This document shows positions 16,273-25,596 of a stretch of DNA of 64,000 nucleotides, piece by piece. The stretch covers positions 372,001-436,000 of the forward strand of contig NZ_JAAOZF010000002.1 in assembly GCF_011759705.1 (NCBI RefSeq). Direction: 5' to 3'. The number at the start of each line of letters is the position of its first letter. Within the stretch, counting starts at the first letter, position 1. A program made the position numbers and the translations under genes. The stretch is from Microbacterium ulmi (GTDB lineage: Bacteria; Actinomycetota; Actinomycetes; Actinomycetales; Microbacteriaceae). Below the pieces are notes generated by a model. The model was not told the DNA's origin. It saw only the letters and a program-made list of their open reading frames with translations, and searched no databases.

Positions 16273-17013
16273 GTGAGCGCCAAGGTCATCGCCGTGTACA
16301 GCACGAAGGGCGGCGTCGGCAAGACCACGGCCGCCGTCAATCTCGCGTGGCAGGCCGCTTCCGAAGGGCGTTCCGTGCTGCTGTGGGACCTGGACCCGCA
16401 GGCGGCCTCGACCTGGCTGCTGCGGGTCAAGCCGCGCCTTCGCGGTGGTGTCGACGCGCTCGTGAGAGGCAAGCAGCCCGCGCACAAGGCGATCCGCGAG
16501 TCCCAGGTCGACAGGATCGACGTGCTTCCCGCCGACGAGTCGTACCGCGACCTCGAGCTCGCGCTCGGCGCCGAGAAGAAGTCCGAGACGCGCCTGGCCG
16601 CGGCTCTCAAGCCGCTCCAGAAGGCATACGACGTCATCATCCTGGACTGCCCGCCCGGTGCATCCCTCGTCGCCGAGAATGCCGTGCGGGCCGCGGATGT
16701 CGTTGTGCTCCCCCTCCTCCCGTCCGCACTGGGCCTCCGTTCGCTCGAGCAGGTTCGCGAGATCATCCGCGGCGCCTCCCGCAGGGTCGCACTCGTCGGA
16801 TTCCTCAACCAGGTCGACCGCCGCAAGCGCACGCACGTGGCGGCGACCGACCGGCTCCCGCGCGAGGACAGCCAGATCAGCGACGTCTACGTTCCCGCCA
16901 CGGTCGTCGTCGAGCGGATGGGCGATGCGCGCGCGCCGCTCGGCGCCTACGCTCCGACATCGGAGCCGGCGCGGGCGTACGCCCAGCTGTGGCACCTCAT
17001 CCGCCGCGCGTGA
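16273..17013 (+). CDS. ParA/MinD-type ATPase
   Basis: A 246-residue deviant-Walker ATPase: YSTKGGVGKTTAAVNLAW at the N-terminus, DLDPQAASTWLL, and the A' motif VIILDCPPGASLVAENA. Such proteins position chromosomes, plasmids or protein assemblies. No parB gene or parS-like array is visible next to it, so a chromosome-segregation role is unlikely and it is probably an orphan family member. The GTG start is supported by the -10 placement. Confidence 0.88.
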   Translation: MSAKVIAVYSTKGGVGKTTAAVNLAWQAASEGRSVLLWDLDPQAASTWLLRVKPRLRGGVDALVRGKQPAHKAIRESQVDRIDVLPADESYRDLELALGAEKKSETRLAAALKPLQKAYDVIILDCPPGASLVAENAVRAADVVVLPLLPSALGLRSLEQVREIIRGASRRVALVGFLNQVDRRKRTHVAATDRLPREDSQISDVYVPATVVVERMGDARAPLGAYAPTSEPARAYAQLWHLIRRA

Positions 17014-17110
17014 CGGCATCCGAGCCTGCCCGCCGCGGACGCTGCGCCCGACGAGGCGGAACTCCGTCGCATGACACGAGGCCGGCGGGGCGCGAGCGAC
17101 GAGACGGCAC

Positions 17111-20100
17111 CTACCCGTAGAACAGCTTCTCGAAGGCGCGGCGCGCACGGCGCGAAGCGCCCATCCAGTCCTCTTCGACCTGTGTCGCCGATCGCGGGGG
17201 GTATTCCAGCAATCGCCCGATGCCGTCGAGCTTGGCTCGGTCCGTCGGCATGACGTCGCTCGTCTGACCCGACAGGACCGTGTTGGCCGAGCGCAGCCGG
17301 CTCGCCAGGCGCCAGGCGTCCGCGAGACGGTCGGCGGCGGCGGCGGGGATCAACCCGGCCTCCTGCGCCGCGCGCAGAGCCGCCATCGTGGACGTCGTGC
17401 GCAGCCCGGGCACGTGGTGGGCATGCTCGAGCTGGATGAGCTGCACGAGCCACTCGACATCGCTGAGGCCGCCGGGGCCCAGCTTGAGATGGCGGCGTGG
17501 GTCCACGCCCTGCGGGAGCCGCTCGTTCTCGACCCGGGCCTTGATGCGCTTGATCTCGCGCAGGGCCTGCGGATCGACGGACCGCGGATATCGGACCTCG
17601 TCGGCGAGCGCCGTGAAGGCCCTGATGAGCTTGACGCTCCCTGCCACTCCGCGAGCCCGGAGGAGAGCCTGGGCCTCCCACGACAGGGACCAGCGGCGGT
17701 AGTACTCCGCGTAGGCCTCGAGCGAGCGGGCGACCGGGCCGTTGCGGCCCTCGGGGCGCAGGTCGGCGTCGAGCTCGAGGGGCAGGCGCCGATCGTCCGA
17801 GTGGCGGCGCAGCTCGGCCACGAGCTGAAGTGCGAGCTCGTGCGCACGCTGCGGATCGACGCCGTTCGGCCGGTACACGTACATGACATCGGCATCCGAG
17901 CCGAAGCCGAGCTCCTGGCCGCCGAAGCGTCCCATGGCGATCACCGAGAAGTCGAGGCCGTCATCCTCGGGCGGGACGACCTCGCGCCGCACGGCTCTCA
18001 GCGTGGCCTGGATCGTGACCTCGGTGATGGTCGTGAGCGACTGGGCGAGCTGCTCGACCGTGATGGCGCCGAGCAGAGCCGCCATCGCCGTGCGCAGGAG
18101 CTCCCTCCTGCGCAGCGCCCGGACGGAGCGCATCGCGTCCTCGATCGTCTCGTGCCGGGTCTGGATCGCCCGCGCCTCGGCCTGCAGGGCGACGCCCGAG
18201 CGCGGCGCGAGGAGGTCGGGATCATCGAGCCAGGCCGCCGACTCGGGGATCCACTCCATGAGCTCGCCGACGTATCGCGAGCCGGACAGCACGCGCGTGA
18301 GGCTCTCGGCGGCACCGGAGGAGTCGCGGAGCATCCTCAGGAACCAGGGGGTGTCGCCGAGCCGTTCGCTGAGGCGGCGGAAGGCGAGCAGGCCGTAGTC
18401 GGGGTCGACGCCGTCGGCGAACCACCGGATCATGACGGGCATGAGATGCCGCTGGATCGTGGCCTTGCGGCTGAGCCCGCTCGTCAGCGACGCGATGTGC
18501 CGCAGCGCGCCTGCGGGGTCGGCGAACCCGATGGCGGCGAGGCGATCGTGCGCCTGCTCGGTCGAGAGCACACGCTCGTCCGCCGAGAGCGCCGCGACGG
18601 CCGACAGGAGCGGGCGGTAGAAGAGCCGTACGTGGATGTCGCGCACCTCACGCTTGACGGCCTCCCACCGATCCCACACGGCCTCACCCGTCTCGGCGAG
18701 CCCCGTCGCCCTCGCGAGCACCCGAAGCTCCTCGGGACGCGACGGCATCAGGTGCGTGCGACGCAGCTGCCTGAGCTGCACGCGGTGCTCGAGGAGCCGC
18801 AGCAGCCGGTAGTCGCGCGCGAACGCGGCGGCGTCGGCGCGGCCGATGTATCCCTCCGCGACGAGGGCGTCGAGCGCCTCGAGGGTGCCGCGCTGGCGGA
18901 TTCGCTCGTCCGTGAGCCCGTGCACCAGCTGGAGCAGCTGCACCGTGAACTCGACGTCTCGGATGCCACCCGGCCCGAGCTTGAGCTGATACGGCACATC
19001 ATCGGGAGGGAGGTGCTCCGTCACCCGCTCGCGCATGCGCTGCACGCTGTCGACGAAGTTCTCGCGGGCCGCGCTGGTCCACACCTTGGGCTGCACGGCC
19101 TGCACATACGCGTCGCCGAGGGCGGAGTCGCCGGCGATCGGGCGCGCCTTCAGGAGCGCCTGGAACTCCCAGCTCTTGGCCCAGCGGTCGTAGTAGGACA
19201 GGTGCGATTCGAGCGTGCGCACGAGCGCGCCCTGTTTGCCCTCCGGACGAAGATTGGCGTCGACCTCCCACAGGGGCGGCTCGATCTCGGCGCCGGAGAT
19301 GCCACGCATCGTCTGCACCGCGAGTCGGGTCGAGATGTCTACGACGCGGCTCTCGCCGATCTCCTCGAAGAGCGGCTCGGAGGCGCCGCCGACGAAGATG
19401 ACGTCGACGTCGCTCACGTAGTTGAGCTCGCGGGCGCCCGTCTTGCCCATGCCGATGATCGCGAGCTGTGTCGCCGCGACCTGCTCGCGCGGGAAGAGCC
19501 CCACTCCCGCTCCCCCGACGGAGACGCGCGTGCGCGCGACGGCGAGGGATGCCTCGAGCGCCGCGCCTGCGGCATCCGCGAGCCGAGCCGCCACGGCCGC
19601 GACCTCGTCGACGGGCGAATGACTGAGCAGGTCGTAGGCGGCGATGCGTGCCAGCATGCGTCGATAGCGCACACGGAGCGCGACCCACGACTCCTCGCCG
19701 CCCCGTGCCGCGAATCCCTCCACGGCGCCGACGGACTCGAGGAGCGTCGTGCGCATCTCGTCGGCCGACGGGAGCTCGGCGCCCGCACCGACGAGGTGCG
19801 TCAGCTCCTCGGGATGGCGCAGGAAGAAGTCGGCGAACCCCGTCGACGCGCCCAGGAGCGCCCACATGGCGCGCCAGCCGCGTTCGTCGCCGCGGAGGGC
19901 CGTGATGGATGCCGCGTCCCGCCGAGCGATGCGTGCGAGGGCGCCGAGCGCGGCATCCGGATCCGCCGCGCCCGCTGCGTCCTCGGCGAGCTCGTCCCGC
20001 CCGAGGCCGAGGCTCTCCTGGAGCTCGACGAGCAGGGCCTCCGCCGCTTCGAGCCGGCCGAACCCGCGCCGAGCGAGGTCGGTGAGGGCGCTGGAGCGTT

Positions 20101-20113
20101 CGCTCGTGGACAT
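17111..20113 (-). CDS. glnE: bifunctional glutamine synthetase adenylyltransferase/deadenylase
   Basis: A 1000-residue two-domain enzyme of normal GlnE length. Each half has a nucleotidyltransferase core: NYVSDVDVIFVG in the deadenylylase half (near residue 230) and FGSDADVMYVY in the adenylylase half (near residue 745), each followed by the KLGPGG helical segment. It adds or removes AMP on the tyrosine of GlnA1 according to nitrogen status. The ATG at 20113 is 17 nt downstream of glnA2, so glnA2-glnE form an operon. Confidence 0.96.
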   Translation of the reverse strand: MSTSERSSALTDLARRGFGRLEAAEALLVELQESLGLGRDELAEDAAGAADPDAALGALARIARRDAASITALRGDERGWRAMWALLGASTGFADFFLRHPEELTHLVGAGAELPSADEMRTTLLESVGAVEGFAARGGEESWVALRVRYRRMLARIAAYDLLSHSPVDEVAAVAARLADAAGAALEASLAVARTRVSVGGAGVGLFPREQVAATQLAIIGMGKTGARELNYVSDVDVIFVGGASEPLFEEIGESRVVDISTRLAVQTMRGISGAEIEPPLWEVDANLRPEGKQGALVRTLESHLSYYDRWAKSWEFQALLKARPIAGDSALGDAYVQAVQPKVWTSAARENFVDSVQRMRERVTEHLPPDDVPYQLKLGPGGIRDVEFTVQLLQLVHGLTDERIRQRGTLEALDALVAEGYIGRADAAAFARDYRLLRLLEHRVQLRQLRRTHLMPSRPEELRVLARATGLAETGEAVWDRWEAVKREVRDIHVRLFYRPLLSAVAALSADERVLSTEQAHDRLAAIGFADPAGALRHIASLTSGLSRKATIQRHLMPVMIRWFADGVDPDYGLLAFRRLSERLGDTPWFLRMLRDSSGAAESLTRVLSGSRYVGELMEWIPESAAWLDDPDLLAPRSGVALQAEARAIQTRHETIEDAMRSVRALRRRELLRTAMAALLGAITVEQLAQSLTTITEVTIQATLRAVRREVVPPEDDGLDFSVIAMGRFGGQELGFGSDADVMYVYRPNGVDPQRAHELALQLVAELRRHSDDRRLPLELDADLRPEGRNGPVARSLEAYAEYYRRWSLSWEAQALLRARGVAGSVKLIRAFTALADEVRYPRSVDPQALREIKRIKARVENERLPQGVDPRRHLKLGPGGLSDVEWLVQLIQLEHAHHVPGLRTTSTMAALRAAQEAGLIPAAAADRLADAWRLASRLRSANTVLSGQTSDVMPTDRAKLDGIGRLLEYPPRSATQVEEDWMGASRRARRAFEKLFYG

Positions 20114-20130
20114 CGTCTCGCGTGCGGGCT

Positions 20131-21468
20131 CTACAGCATCTCGAGATTGCTCTTGAGCTCGAAGTGCGTGACCTGCGAGCGGTACTCCTGCCATTCCTTG
20201 CGCTTGTTCAGCAGAACGTAGTTGAACACCTGCTCGCCGAGGGTCTCGGCGACGAGCTCGGACTCCTCCATGTGCTCGAGGGCGTGGTCGAGGCTCGCCG
20301 GCAGCGGTGCGTACCCGAGAGCGCGGCGCTCGGCATCCGTCAGAGACCACACGTTGTCCTCCGACTCGGGAGGAAGCTCGTAGCCCTCCTCGATGCCCTT
20401 CAGACCCGCGGCGAGCATGAGCGCGAAGGCGAGGTAGGGATTTGCGGCCGAGTCGACGGCGCGGTACTCGACGCGCGAGGACTGGCCCTTGTTCGGCTTG
20501 TAGAGGGGGACGCGCACGAGTGCGGAGCGGTTGTTGTGGCCCCACGTGATGAAGCTAGGCGCTTCGTCGCCGCCCCACAGGCGCTTGTAGGAGTTGACGA
20601 ACTGGTTCGTGACGGCCGCGATCTCATTGGCGTGGCGGAGGAGCCCCGCGATGAACTGCCGGCCCACCTTCGACAGCTGGTACTGCGCCCCCTCTTCGTA
20701 GAAGGCGTTGACGTCGCCCTCGAACAGCGACATGTGCGTGTGCATGCCGCTGCCGGGCTTGCCGCTCAGGGGCTTCGGCATGAACGTCGCGTAGACGCCC
20801 TGCTCGATCGCGACCTCCTTGATGACGGTGCGGAACGTCATGATGTTGTCGGCCGTCGCGAGCGCGTCGGCATAGCGCAGGTCGATCTCGTTCTGCCCCG
20901 GGCCGCCCTCGTGGTGGCTGTACTCGACCGAGATCCCCAGGTCTTCCAGCATCCGCACCGATCGACGCCGGAAGTCGTGTGCCGTGCCGCCGGGAACGTT
21001 GTCGAAGTAGCCGGCGGAGTCCACAGGCTCGGGCCCATCGGGCCCGAACTGCGAGGACTTCAGCAGGTAGAACTCGATCTCCGGGTGCGTGTAGAACGTG
21101 AAGCCGGCGTCGGCGGCCTTCGCGAGCGTGCGCTTGAGCACGTGCCGCGGATCGGCGACGGCGGGCTGGCCGTCGGGCGTCGTGATGTCGCAGAACATGC
21201 GCGCCGTCGGGTCGATCTCGCCGCGCCACGGCAGCGTCTGGAACGTCGTCGGGTCGGGGTGCGCGAGCAGGTCCGACTCGTACGAGCGGGTCAGACCCTC
21301 GATCGCGCTGCCGTCGAAGCCGAGGCCCTCGGCGAACGCCCCCTCGACCTCGGCCGGTGCGATCGCCACCGACTTGAGCGTGCCGATGACATCCGTGAAC
21401 CAGAGCCGGACGAACTTGACACCCCGCTCCTCGATCGTCCGCAGAACGAAGTCACGCTGCTTGTCCAT
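20131..21468 (-). CDS. glnA2: glutamine synthetase-like protein GlnA2
   Basis: A 445-residue GSI relative: FDGSAIEG, HPEIEFYLL, HHEGGPGQNEIDLRY, MPKPLSGKPGSGMHTHMS, HNNRSALVRVP. It aligns best with actinobacterial GlnA2, which in Streptomyces has been linked to polyamine gamma-glutamylation and in mycobacteria is dispensable. A tyrosine is present in GYELPPESEDNVW at the place of the adenylylation loop but the following residues differ from GlnA1. A TAGTCT -10 at 21499-21504 and an AGAGG ribosome site precede the ATG. Confidence 0.93.
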   Translation of the reverse strand: MDKQRDFVLRTIEERGVKFVRLWFTDVIGTLKSVAIAPAEVEGAFAEGLGFDGSAIEGLTRSYESDLLAHPDPTTFQTLPWRGEIDPTARMFCDITTPDGQPAVADPRHVLKRTLAKAADAGFTFYTHPEIEFYLLKSSQFGPDGPEPVDSAGYFDNVPGGTAHDFRRRSVRMLEDLGISVEYSHHEGGPGQNEIDLRYADALATADNIMTFRTVIKEVAIEQGVYATFMPKPLSGKPGSGMHTHMSLFEGDVNAFYEEGAQYQLSKVGRQFIAGLLRHANEIAAVTNQFVNSYKRLWGGDEAPSFITWGHNNRSALVRVPLYKPNKGQSSRVEYRAVDSAANPYLAFALMLAAGLKGIEEGYELPPESEDNVWSLTDAERRALGYAPLPASLDHALEHMEESELVAETLGEQVFNYVLLNKRKEWQEYRSQVTHFELKSNLEML

Positions 21469-21501
21469 CGCATCCTCTCCGGTGCCGGTCGCCGTCCCAG
21501 A

Positions 21502-21732
21502 CTAGTGGTCGCCGCCGGTGTCGTCGGCCGCGTCATCCGACGACGTCCACTCGTCGTCACGGGCTTCCTCCTCGGCCCACGCCTTGGAGCGCTCACGGAT
21601 GATCCCGAGGGCGTTCGCGGCATCCTCGGGCGTGTCGAACGGGCCTGCTCGATCGACGGAAGGCGACTCGAACCCCTTCTCGACCGCGCCCGTCCTGAGG
21701 TTGTACCAGTACTTCTCGCTGTCGTTCGTCAT
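21502..21732 (-). CDS. small SPOR-like protein
   Basis: A 76-residue protein beginning MTNDSEKYWYNLRTGAVEKG, ending in an acidic Asp/Ser/Gly tail. The central GPFDTPEDAANALGIIRERSKAW resembles a minimal SPOR-type fold as annotated in related actinobacteria, but no secretion signal is present, so peptidoglycan binding is doubtful. GAGGAGG precedes ATG 21732. TAGGAT at 21767-21772 is a probable -10. Its TAG stop is also the first half of the glnA2 -10 element. Confidence 0.8.
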   Translation of the reverse strand: MTNDSEKYWYNLRTGAVEKGFESPSVDRAGPFDTPEDAANALGIIRERSKAWAEEEARDDEWTSSDDAADDTGGDH

Positions 21733-21795
21733 GCCGGGTCCTCCTCGTCGGGGCGCGCTCTCGTCGATCCTACTGATCGGTCGCACGGGTCTGGA

Positions 21796-21801
21796 TAGGC
21801 T
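21796..21801 (+). promoter_or_regulatory. -10 element (TAGGCT) of ppgK, leaderless
   Basis: TAGGCT ends 6 nt before the ATG at 21808. It is back to back with the TAGGAT (21767-21772) of the divergent SPOR-like gene, making a compact divergent promoter. Confidence 0.55.
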
Positions 21802-21807
21802 GAGCGC

Positions 21808-22572
21808 ATGGCATCAGGGGCGGCGCGCGCGGTCGGCGTGGACATCGGCGGCACGGGCATCAAGGCGGGCATCGTGGATCTCGACGCGGGTGTGCTCGTG
21901 AGCGATCGGGTGAAGGTCGCGACGCCTGCGGGAGCCGAGCCGGAAGACGTGCTCCGCGCCGTCACGCAGGTGCTCGACACGCTCGGCGCGACGGACGACC
22001 ACGGCATCCCGCTCGGCGTGGCGTTCCCCGCGATCGTGAAGCACGGGCGCACGCTGTCGGCGGCGAACGTGTCCGACGCGTGGATCGGATTCGAGGCCGA
22101 GAAGTTCTTCGAGGACGGGCTGGGCCGCGAGATCCACTTCGCGAACGACGCCGACGTCGCGGGCATCGCGGAGGTGCGCTACGGCGCGGCGAAGGATGTC
22201 GACGGGCTCGTCATCCTGACGACGCTGGGCACGGGCATCGGCTCCGCTCTCATCTACGACGGCGTGCTGGTGCCCAACTCGGAGCTCGGGCACGTGCAGG
22301 GGGCGAAGCGGCAGAAGGATGCCGAGGCCTACGCCGCCTACTCCGTCATGGAGCGGGAGAGCCTCACGTGGGAGAAGTGGGCGAAGCGGCTGCAGTGGTA
22401 CTACAGCCACATCGAGTTCCTGTTCTCACCCGACCTGTTCATCGTCGGCGGCGGAGTGTCGAAGAACGCCCAGGAGTTCCTGCCGCTGCTCACGCTCGGC
22501 ACGCCGATCGTGCCTGCCGTGCACCGCAACAACGCGGGGATCATCGGGGCCGCCGCGCTCGCCCTGGGCTGA
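21808..22572 (+). CDS. ppgK: polyphosphate glucokinase
   Basis: A 254-residue ROK-type kinase phosphorylating glucose with polyphosphate or ATP. DIGGTGIKAGIVD is the phosphate-binding loop, followed by GVAFPAIVKHG, NDADVAGIAE (catalytic Asp), TLGTGIGSALIYDG, ELGHVQ, and the polyphosphate-kinase-typical tail RLQWYYSHIEFLFSPDLFIVGGGVSKN written here in part. This group is typical of actinobacteria. Confidence 0.95.
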   Translation: MASGAARAVGVDIGGTGIKAGIVDLDAGVLVSDRVKVATPAGAEPEDVLRAVTQVLDTLGATDDHGIPLGVAFPAIVKHGRTLSAANVSDAWIGFEAEKFFEDGLGREIHFANDADVAGIAEVRYGAAKDVDGLVILTTLGTGIGSALIYDGVLVPNSELGHVQGAKRQKDAEAYAAYSVMERESLTWEKWAKRLQWYYSHIEFLFSPDLFIVGGGVSKNAQEFLPLLTLGTPIVPAVHRNNAGIIGAAALALG

Positions 22573-22606
22573 GGCGAGCGGTTCGAGCGGGCGTCGCCTC
22601 GAGGGG

Positions 22607-22983
22607 GCGAATGGGCCGGCCTGTACGCCGGGTTCTGTTCCGGGGCGTGAGCCCCATCGACGGTCATCTCTCTCGGCGACACGTTGCCGTGCCGCTCCAG
22701 CGGCCTACCCGGGGACTCGGCGGGCCGCGTCGTCATCCCCTGTCTGGCCTTGCTCCGGGCGAGGTTTGCCGTGCGGGTCGTGTCACCACGACCCCGGTGG
22801 TCTCTTACACCGCCCTTTCACCCTTACCGGAGCCGAAGCCCCGGCGGTCTGCTCTCTGTGGCACTGTCTCGCGGATCGCTCCGGGTGGGTGTTACCCACC
22901 GCCCTGCCCTATGGAGCCCGGACGTTCCTCGGCGCGAGACGGCGAACCGCCCGCGACGCGACCGTCCGGCCGACCCATTCGCG
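22607..22983 (-). ncRNA. rnpB: RNase P RNA, bacterial type A
   Basis: On the minus strand the transcript starts about 22983 with GCGAATGGGTCGGCCGG and ends with GGCCGGCCCATTCGC; these ends pair as helix P1/P2. Conserved blocks are present: GAGGAACGTCCGGGCTCC near the 5' side, and CAGAACCCGGCGTACAGGCC at the 3' end. About 377 nt, a normal size. The RNA is the catalytic subunit that matures tRNA 5' ends. Confidence 0.93.
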
Positions 22984-22989
22984 TGGGCG

Positions 22990-22995
22990 AGTCTA
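22990..22995 (-). promoter_or_regulatory. -10 element (TAGACT) of rnpB
   Basis: TAGACT on the minus strand lies 6-7 nt before the inferred first nucleotide of RNase P RNA, which calibrates the spacing used for the leaderless genes in this window. Confidence 0.6.
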
Positions 22996-23124
22996 GCCGA
23001 GCCACCTCCGAGCACGCCGGGCATCCCCGGCTGCGAGGGTCGCCCCCAGCCTGTAGTACCCTGGCCCTGAACCACGACCTCCCACTGGGGAGAGGTCGAG
23101 GGGCCTTTGGGGAGGCTTAGCACC

Positions 23125-23799
23125 ATGCGCAAGTCACTTGCGGCGATCTCTGCCGCCATGCTCATCCTGCTCGCAGCACCCGCCGCCGCGTCTGCGGCGC
23201 CCGTGCCGAACGCGGCCGAAGTGCAGCCGGAGCCCGTGCAGACCGACGACGGCTACACGCCGACCGAACCGCGGACCCCGACACTCGCGGGCTCCACGGC
23301 CGTCGGCGAATGCGAGCACGACGTCCCGTGGATCCACTTCTCCGTCACCCTCGTCGACCCCGACTCGATCTCGACGGGCCACACGGCCAGACTCGTGCTG
23401 TCGGACGGCACCCACAGCACGACGGTCGAGCTCGGCGAGCTCCAGGACAACCATCTCGAGGGCTCCGTGCTGTGGCCCGGAGCGTCGGTCGACTCCCGAG
23501 GCGTCGCCGACGGCTGGCCCGGGTGGGAGTTCGTCGGCGGCCAGTGGGTCGAGACGGACGGCAACTTCCGCTGGACCCGCGGTGCGATCACAGCGTCGAT
23601 CCAGGTCAACCCGGAGCTTGCGGTCGCGCTGTCGTATCCGCCCACGACGCCGCTCTGCGCGACGGATCCCCGCGGCGGCTCGCTGCCCGCGACGGGCGTG
23701 TCTGCCGCCGTGGTGCCGCTCGGGATCGCCGGCGGCGTGATCGTGGTGCTCGGCGTGGTCCTCGTGGCCGTGCGTCGACGGGCCCGCGGCCGACTCTGA
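23125..23799 (+). CDS. LPxTG-anchored secreted protein
   Basis: A 224-residue cell-wall protein of unknown function. Signal peptide MRKSLAAISAAMLILLAAPAAASAA, a globular part with a disulfide-capable Cys pair (GECEHDVPW and PLCATDP), then LPATG, a hydrophobic helix and an RRRARGRL tail: a sortase sorting signal. ATG at 23125 follows GGGGAGG. No sortase gene is in the window. The next gene starts 10 nt later and is probably co-transcribed. Confidence 0.88.
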   Translation: MRKSLAAISAAMLILLAAPAAASAAPVPNAAEVQPEPVQTDDGYTPTEPRTPTLAGSTAVGECEHDVPWIHFSVTLVDPDSISTGHTARLVLSDGTHSTTVELGELQDNHLEGSVLWPGASVDSRGVADGWPGWEFVGGQWVETDGNFRWTRGAITASIQVNPELAVALSYPPTTPLCATDPRGGSLPATGVSAAVVPLGIAGGVIVVLGVVLVAVRRRARGRL

Positions 23800-23809
23800 G
23801 CGGGTCGTC

Positions 23810-25576
23810 GTGCCGCGATTGAGCACGCGGACGCTTGTCGCGGTCTGCGGCGCGCTCCTGGCGGTGCTGGTCGCCGGATTCGCATGGGTCGGGGTGCGTG
23901 CGTATCTCGCGAAGGGTGAGCTCGAGGCGCTCGTCCCGGTCGCGGGCGACCTCGTCGACGCGGCGGATGCCCGGGACCTCGATCGCCTCGGCCGCGCAGC
24001 AGACACGCTCGCGAGCCATGCGTCCGCCGCGTGGACGCTGACGCGCGACCCCGCGTGGGGAGTCGCCCAGGCGATGCCCGTGCTGGGGCCCAACTTCGGC
24101 GCCGTGCGGACCGTCGCCGCGAACCTGTCCGCGGTCTCGACATCCGCCGTCGGACCCATGCTCGAGCTCGCGGCGGACGTCCAGCACGACGATGACACCG
24201 AGGCCGACGGCTTCGATCTCGCACTCGTCGAACGGGCTCAGCAGCCGCTCGCGGGCGCCGCGTCCGCGCTCGCGACCGCCGACCGGGAGCTGAGCGGGAT
24301 CCACGGCGACCAGCTCCTCGCTCCCCTCGCGGACGGCGTGAGCCGGCTCTCGTCGGCGATCGCGCAAGCGTCTCCCCTCGTCACCTCGCTGTCGCGCGCG
24401 GCCGAGGTGCTGCCCGGGATCCTGGGCGCGGAGGGCGCGCGCAGCATCCTGTTCGTTCTGCAGAATCCTGCCGAGCCGCGCACAGGAGGCGGCGTCACGG
24501 GTGCGTTCGCCCTGCTGGAGGCCGACGACGGCAGGCTCTCGCTCGTCGCGCAGGCCGACTCGGGCGTCTTCCCTGGCCGCGCCGAACCCATCGTGCCCAT
24601 CCCCGACTCGACCGTCGCGCTCTATGGCGACGTCGTGGGCCGCTTCGTGCCCAACACGTCGATGCCCGCCGACTTCACGCTCGCAGCGCGCCTCGCCTCG
24701 GCGTGGTGGCAGGAGCACTCGGGCACCGCACCTGACGCCGTCGTCTCGCTGGACCCCCGTGTGCTGGCCGCGCTCCTGGAGGTGACGGGTCCCGTCACGC
24801 TCGCCGACGGGTCCGAGGTCGACTCGGCGAACCTCGTGCAACGAGTCGCCGTCGACGCGTACTTCGAGCTCGACCGCGATGCGCAGACCGAGTTCCAGCA
24901 GGGCGTCACGCAGACCGTCCTCTCCCACGTGATGTCCGGCGGAATCGACATCCTGGCGTGGATCGAGGCTTTGGCGCCCGTGATCGACGAGGGACGGCTC
25001 TCGGTCTGGAGCGCTCACGACGATGAACAGAGGCTGCTCGCGGACGGCGCGCTGGCGGGGCCCGCTGCACGCCACACCGCTGCGGGCGCGGACGGCTTCG
25101 CGCTGTATCTGAACGATGCGACGGCGGGCAAGATGGGCATCTTCCTCGAGGCGGATGCCGGGATCGGATCGGTCGAGTGCCGGCCGGACGGTCGACGCGA
25201 CGTCGTGGTGCGCGTGCTCCTCACGAACATCGCGCCCGCAGACGCCGGCGCGGAGTTCCCCTGGTGGGTCACAGGCGGCGGTCTGGAGGGGACGGAGCCG
25301 GGTCACATCGCGCTCGACGTCACGGTCGCCGCGCCGCCGGGCTCGTTCTTCGGCGGCGTCACGCGGGACGGCGAACTCGCGCCGTCGACGAACGTCGTGG
25401 ATGCCGGATTCCCGTCGTCGCTCGCTCGGGTCGACATCGCTCCCGGCGGCACCACCGTCGTCGAGGCGCGGTTCACGATGGCGGATCCGCGCGATGTGGC
25501 GCCCGTGCTGCTCACGACTCCTCTGCTGCGGGACGTGTCGGTCGACGACGCCTTCTCCGCAGCGTGCGCGGGCTGA
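23810..25576 (+). CDS. DUF4012 domain membrane-anchored protein
   Basis: A 588-residue protein with one N-terminal membrane anchor (LVAVCGALLAVLVAGFAWVGV) and a large extracytoplasmic part. The DUF4012 region includes QNPAEPRTGGGVTGAF and PLVTSLSRAAEVLPGILG. DUF4012 proteins are often found with surface polysaccharide genes in actinobacteria; no such genes are beside it here, and its partner is an LPxTG protein. Start GTG 23810. Function unknown. Confidence 0.85.
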   Translation: MPRLSTRTLVAVCGALLAVLVAGFAWVGVRAYLAKGELEALVPVAGDLVDAADARDLDRLGRAADTLASHASAAWTLTRDPAWGVAQAMPVLGPNFGAVRTVAANLSAVSTSAVGPMLELAADVQHDDDTEADGFDLALVERAQQPLAGAASALATADRELSGIHGDQLLAPLADGVSRLSSAIAQASPLVTSLSRAAEVLPGILGAEGARSILFVLQNPAEPRTGGGVTGAFALLEADDGRLSLVAQADSGVFPGRAEPIVPIPDSTVALYGDVVGRFVPNTSMPADFTLAARLASAWWQEHSGTAPDAVVSLDPRVLAALLEVTGPVTLADGSEVDSANLVQRVAVDAYFELDRDAQTEFQQGVTQTVLSHVMSGGIDILAWIEALAPVIDEGRLSVWSAHDDEQRLLADGALAGPAARHTAAGADGFALYLNDATAGKMGIFLEADAGIGSVECRPDGRRDVVVRVLLTNIAPADAGAEFPWWVTGGGLEGTEPGHIALDVTVAAPPGSFFGGVTRDGELAPSTNVVDAGFPSSLARVDIAPGGTTVVEARFTMADPRDVAPVLLTTPLLRDVSVDDAFSAACAG

Positions 25577-25596
25577 GCGCCACGGGAGGCTGAGCG

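Noticed and set aside
14739..16832. A long minus-strand frame across glnA1 and the ParA-type gene
   Set aside because: It spans two real genes and a terminator on the other strand and has no recognisable domain.
23080..23102. GACCTC...GAGGTC hairpin before the LPxTG gene as a riboswitch
   Set aside because: Only a 6-bp stem with no conserved aptamer pattern that I recognise.
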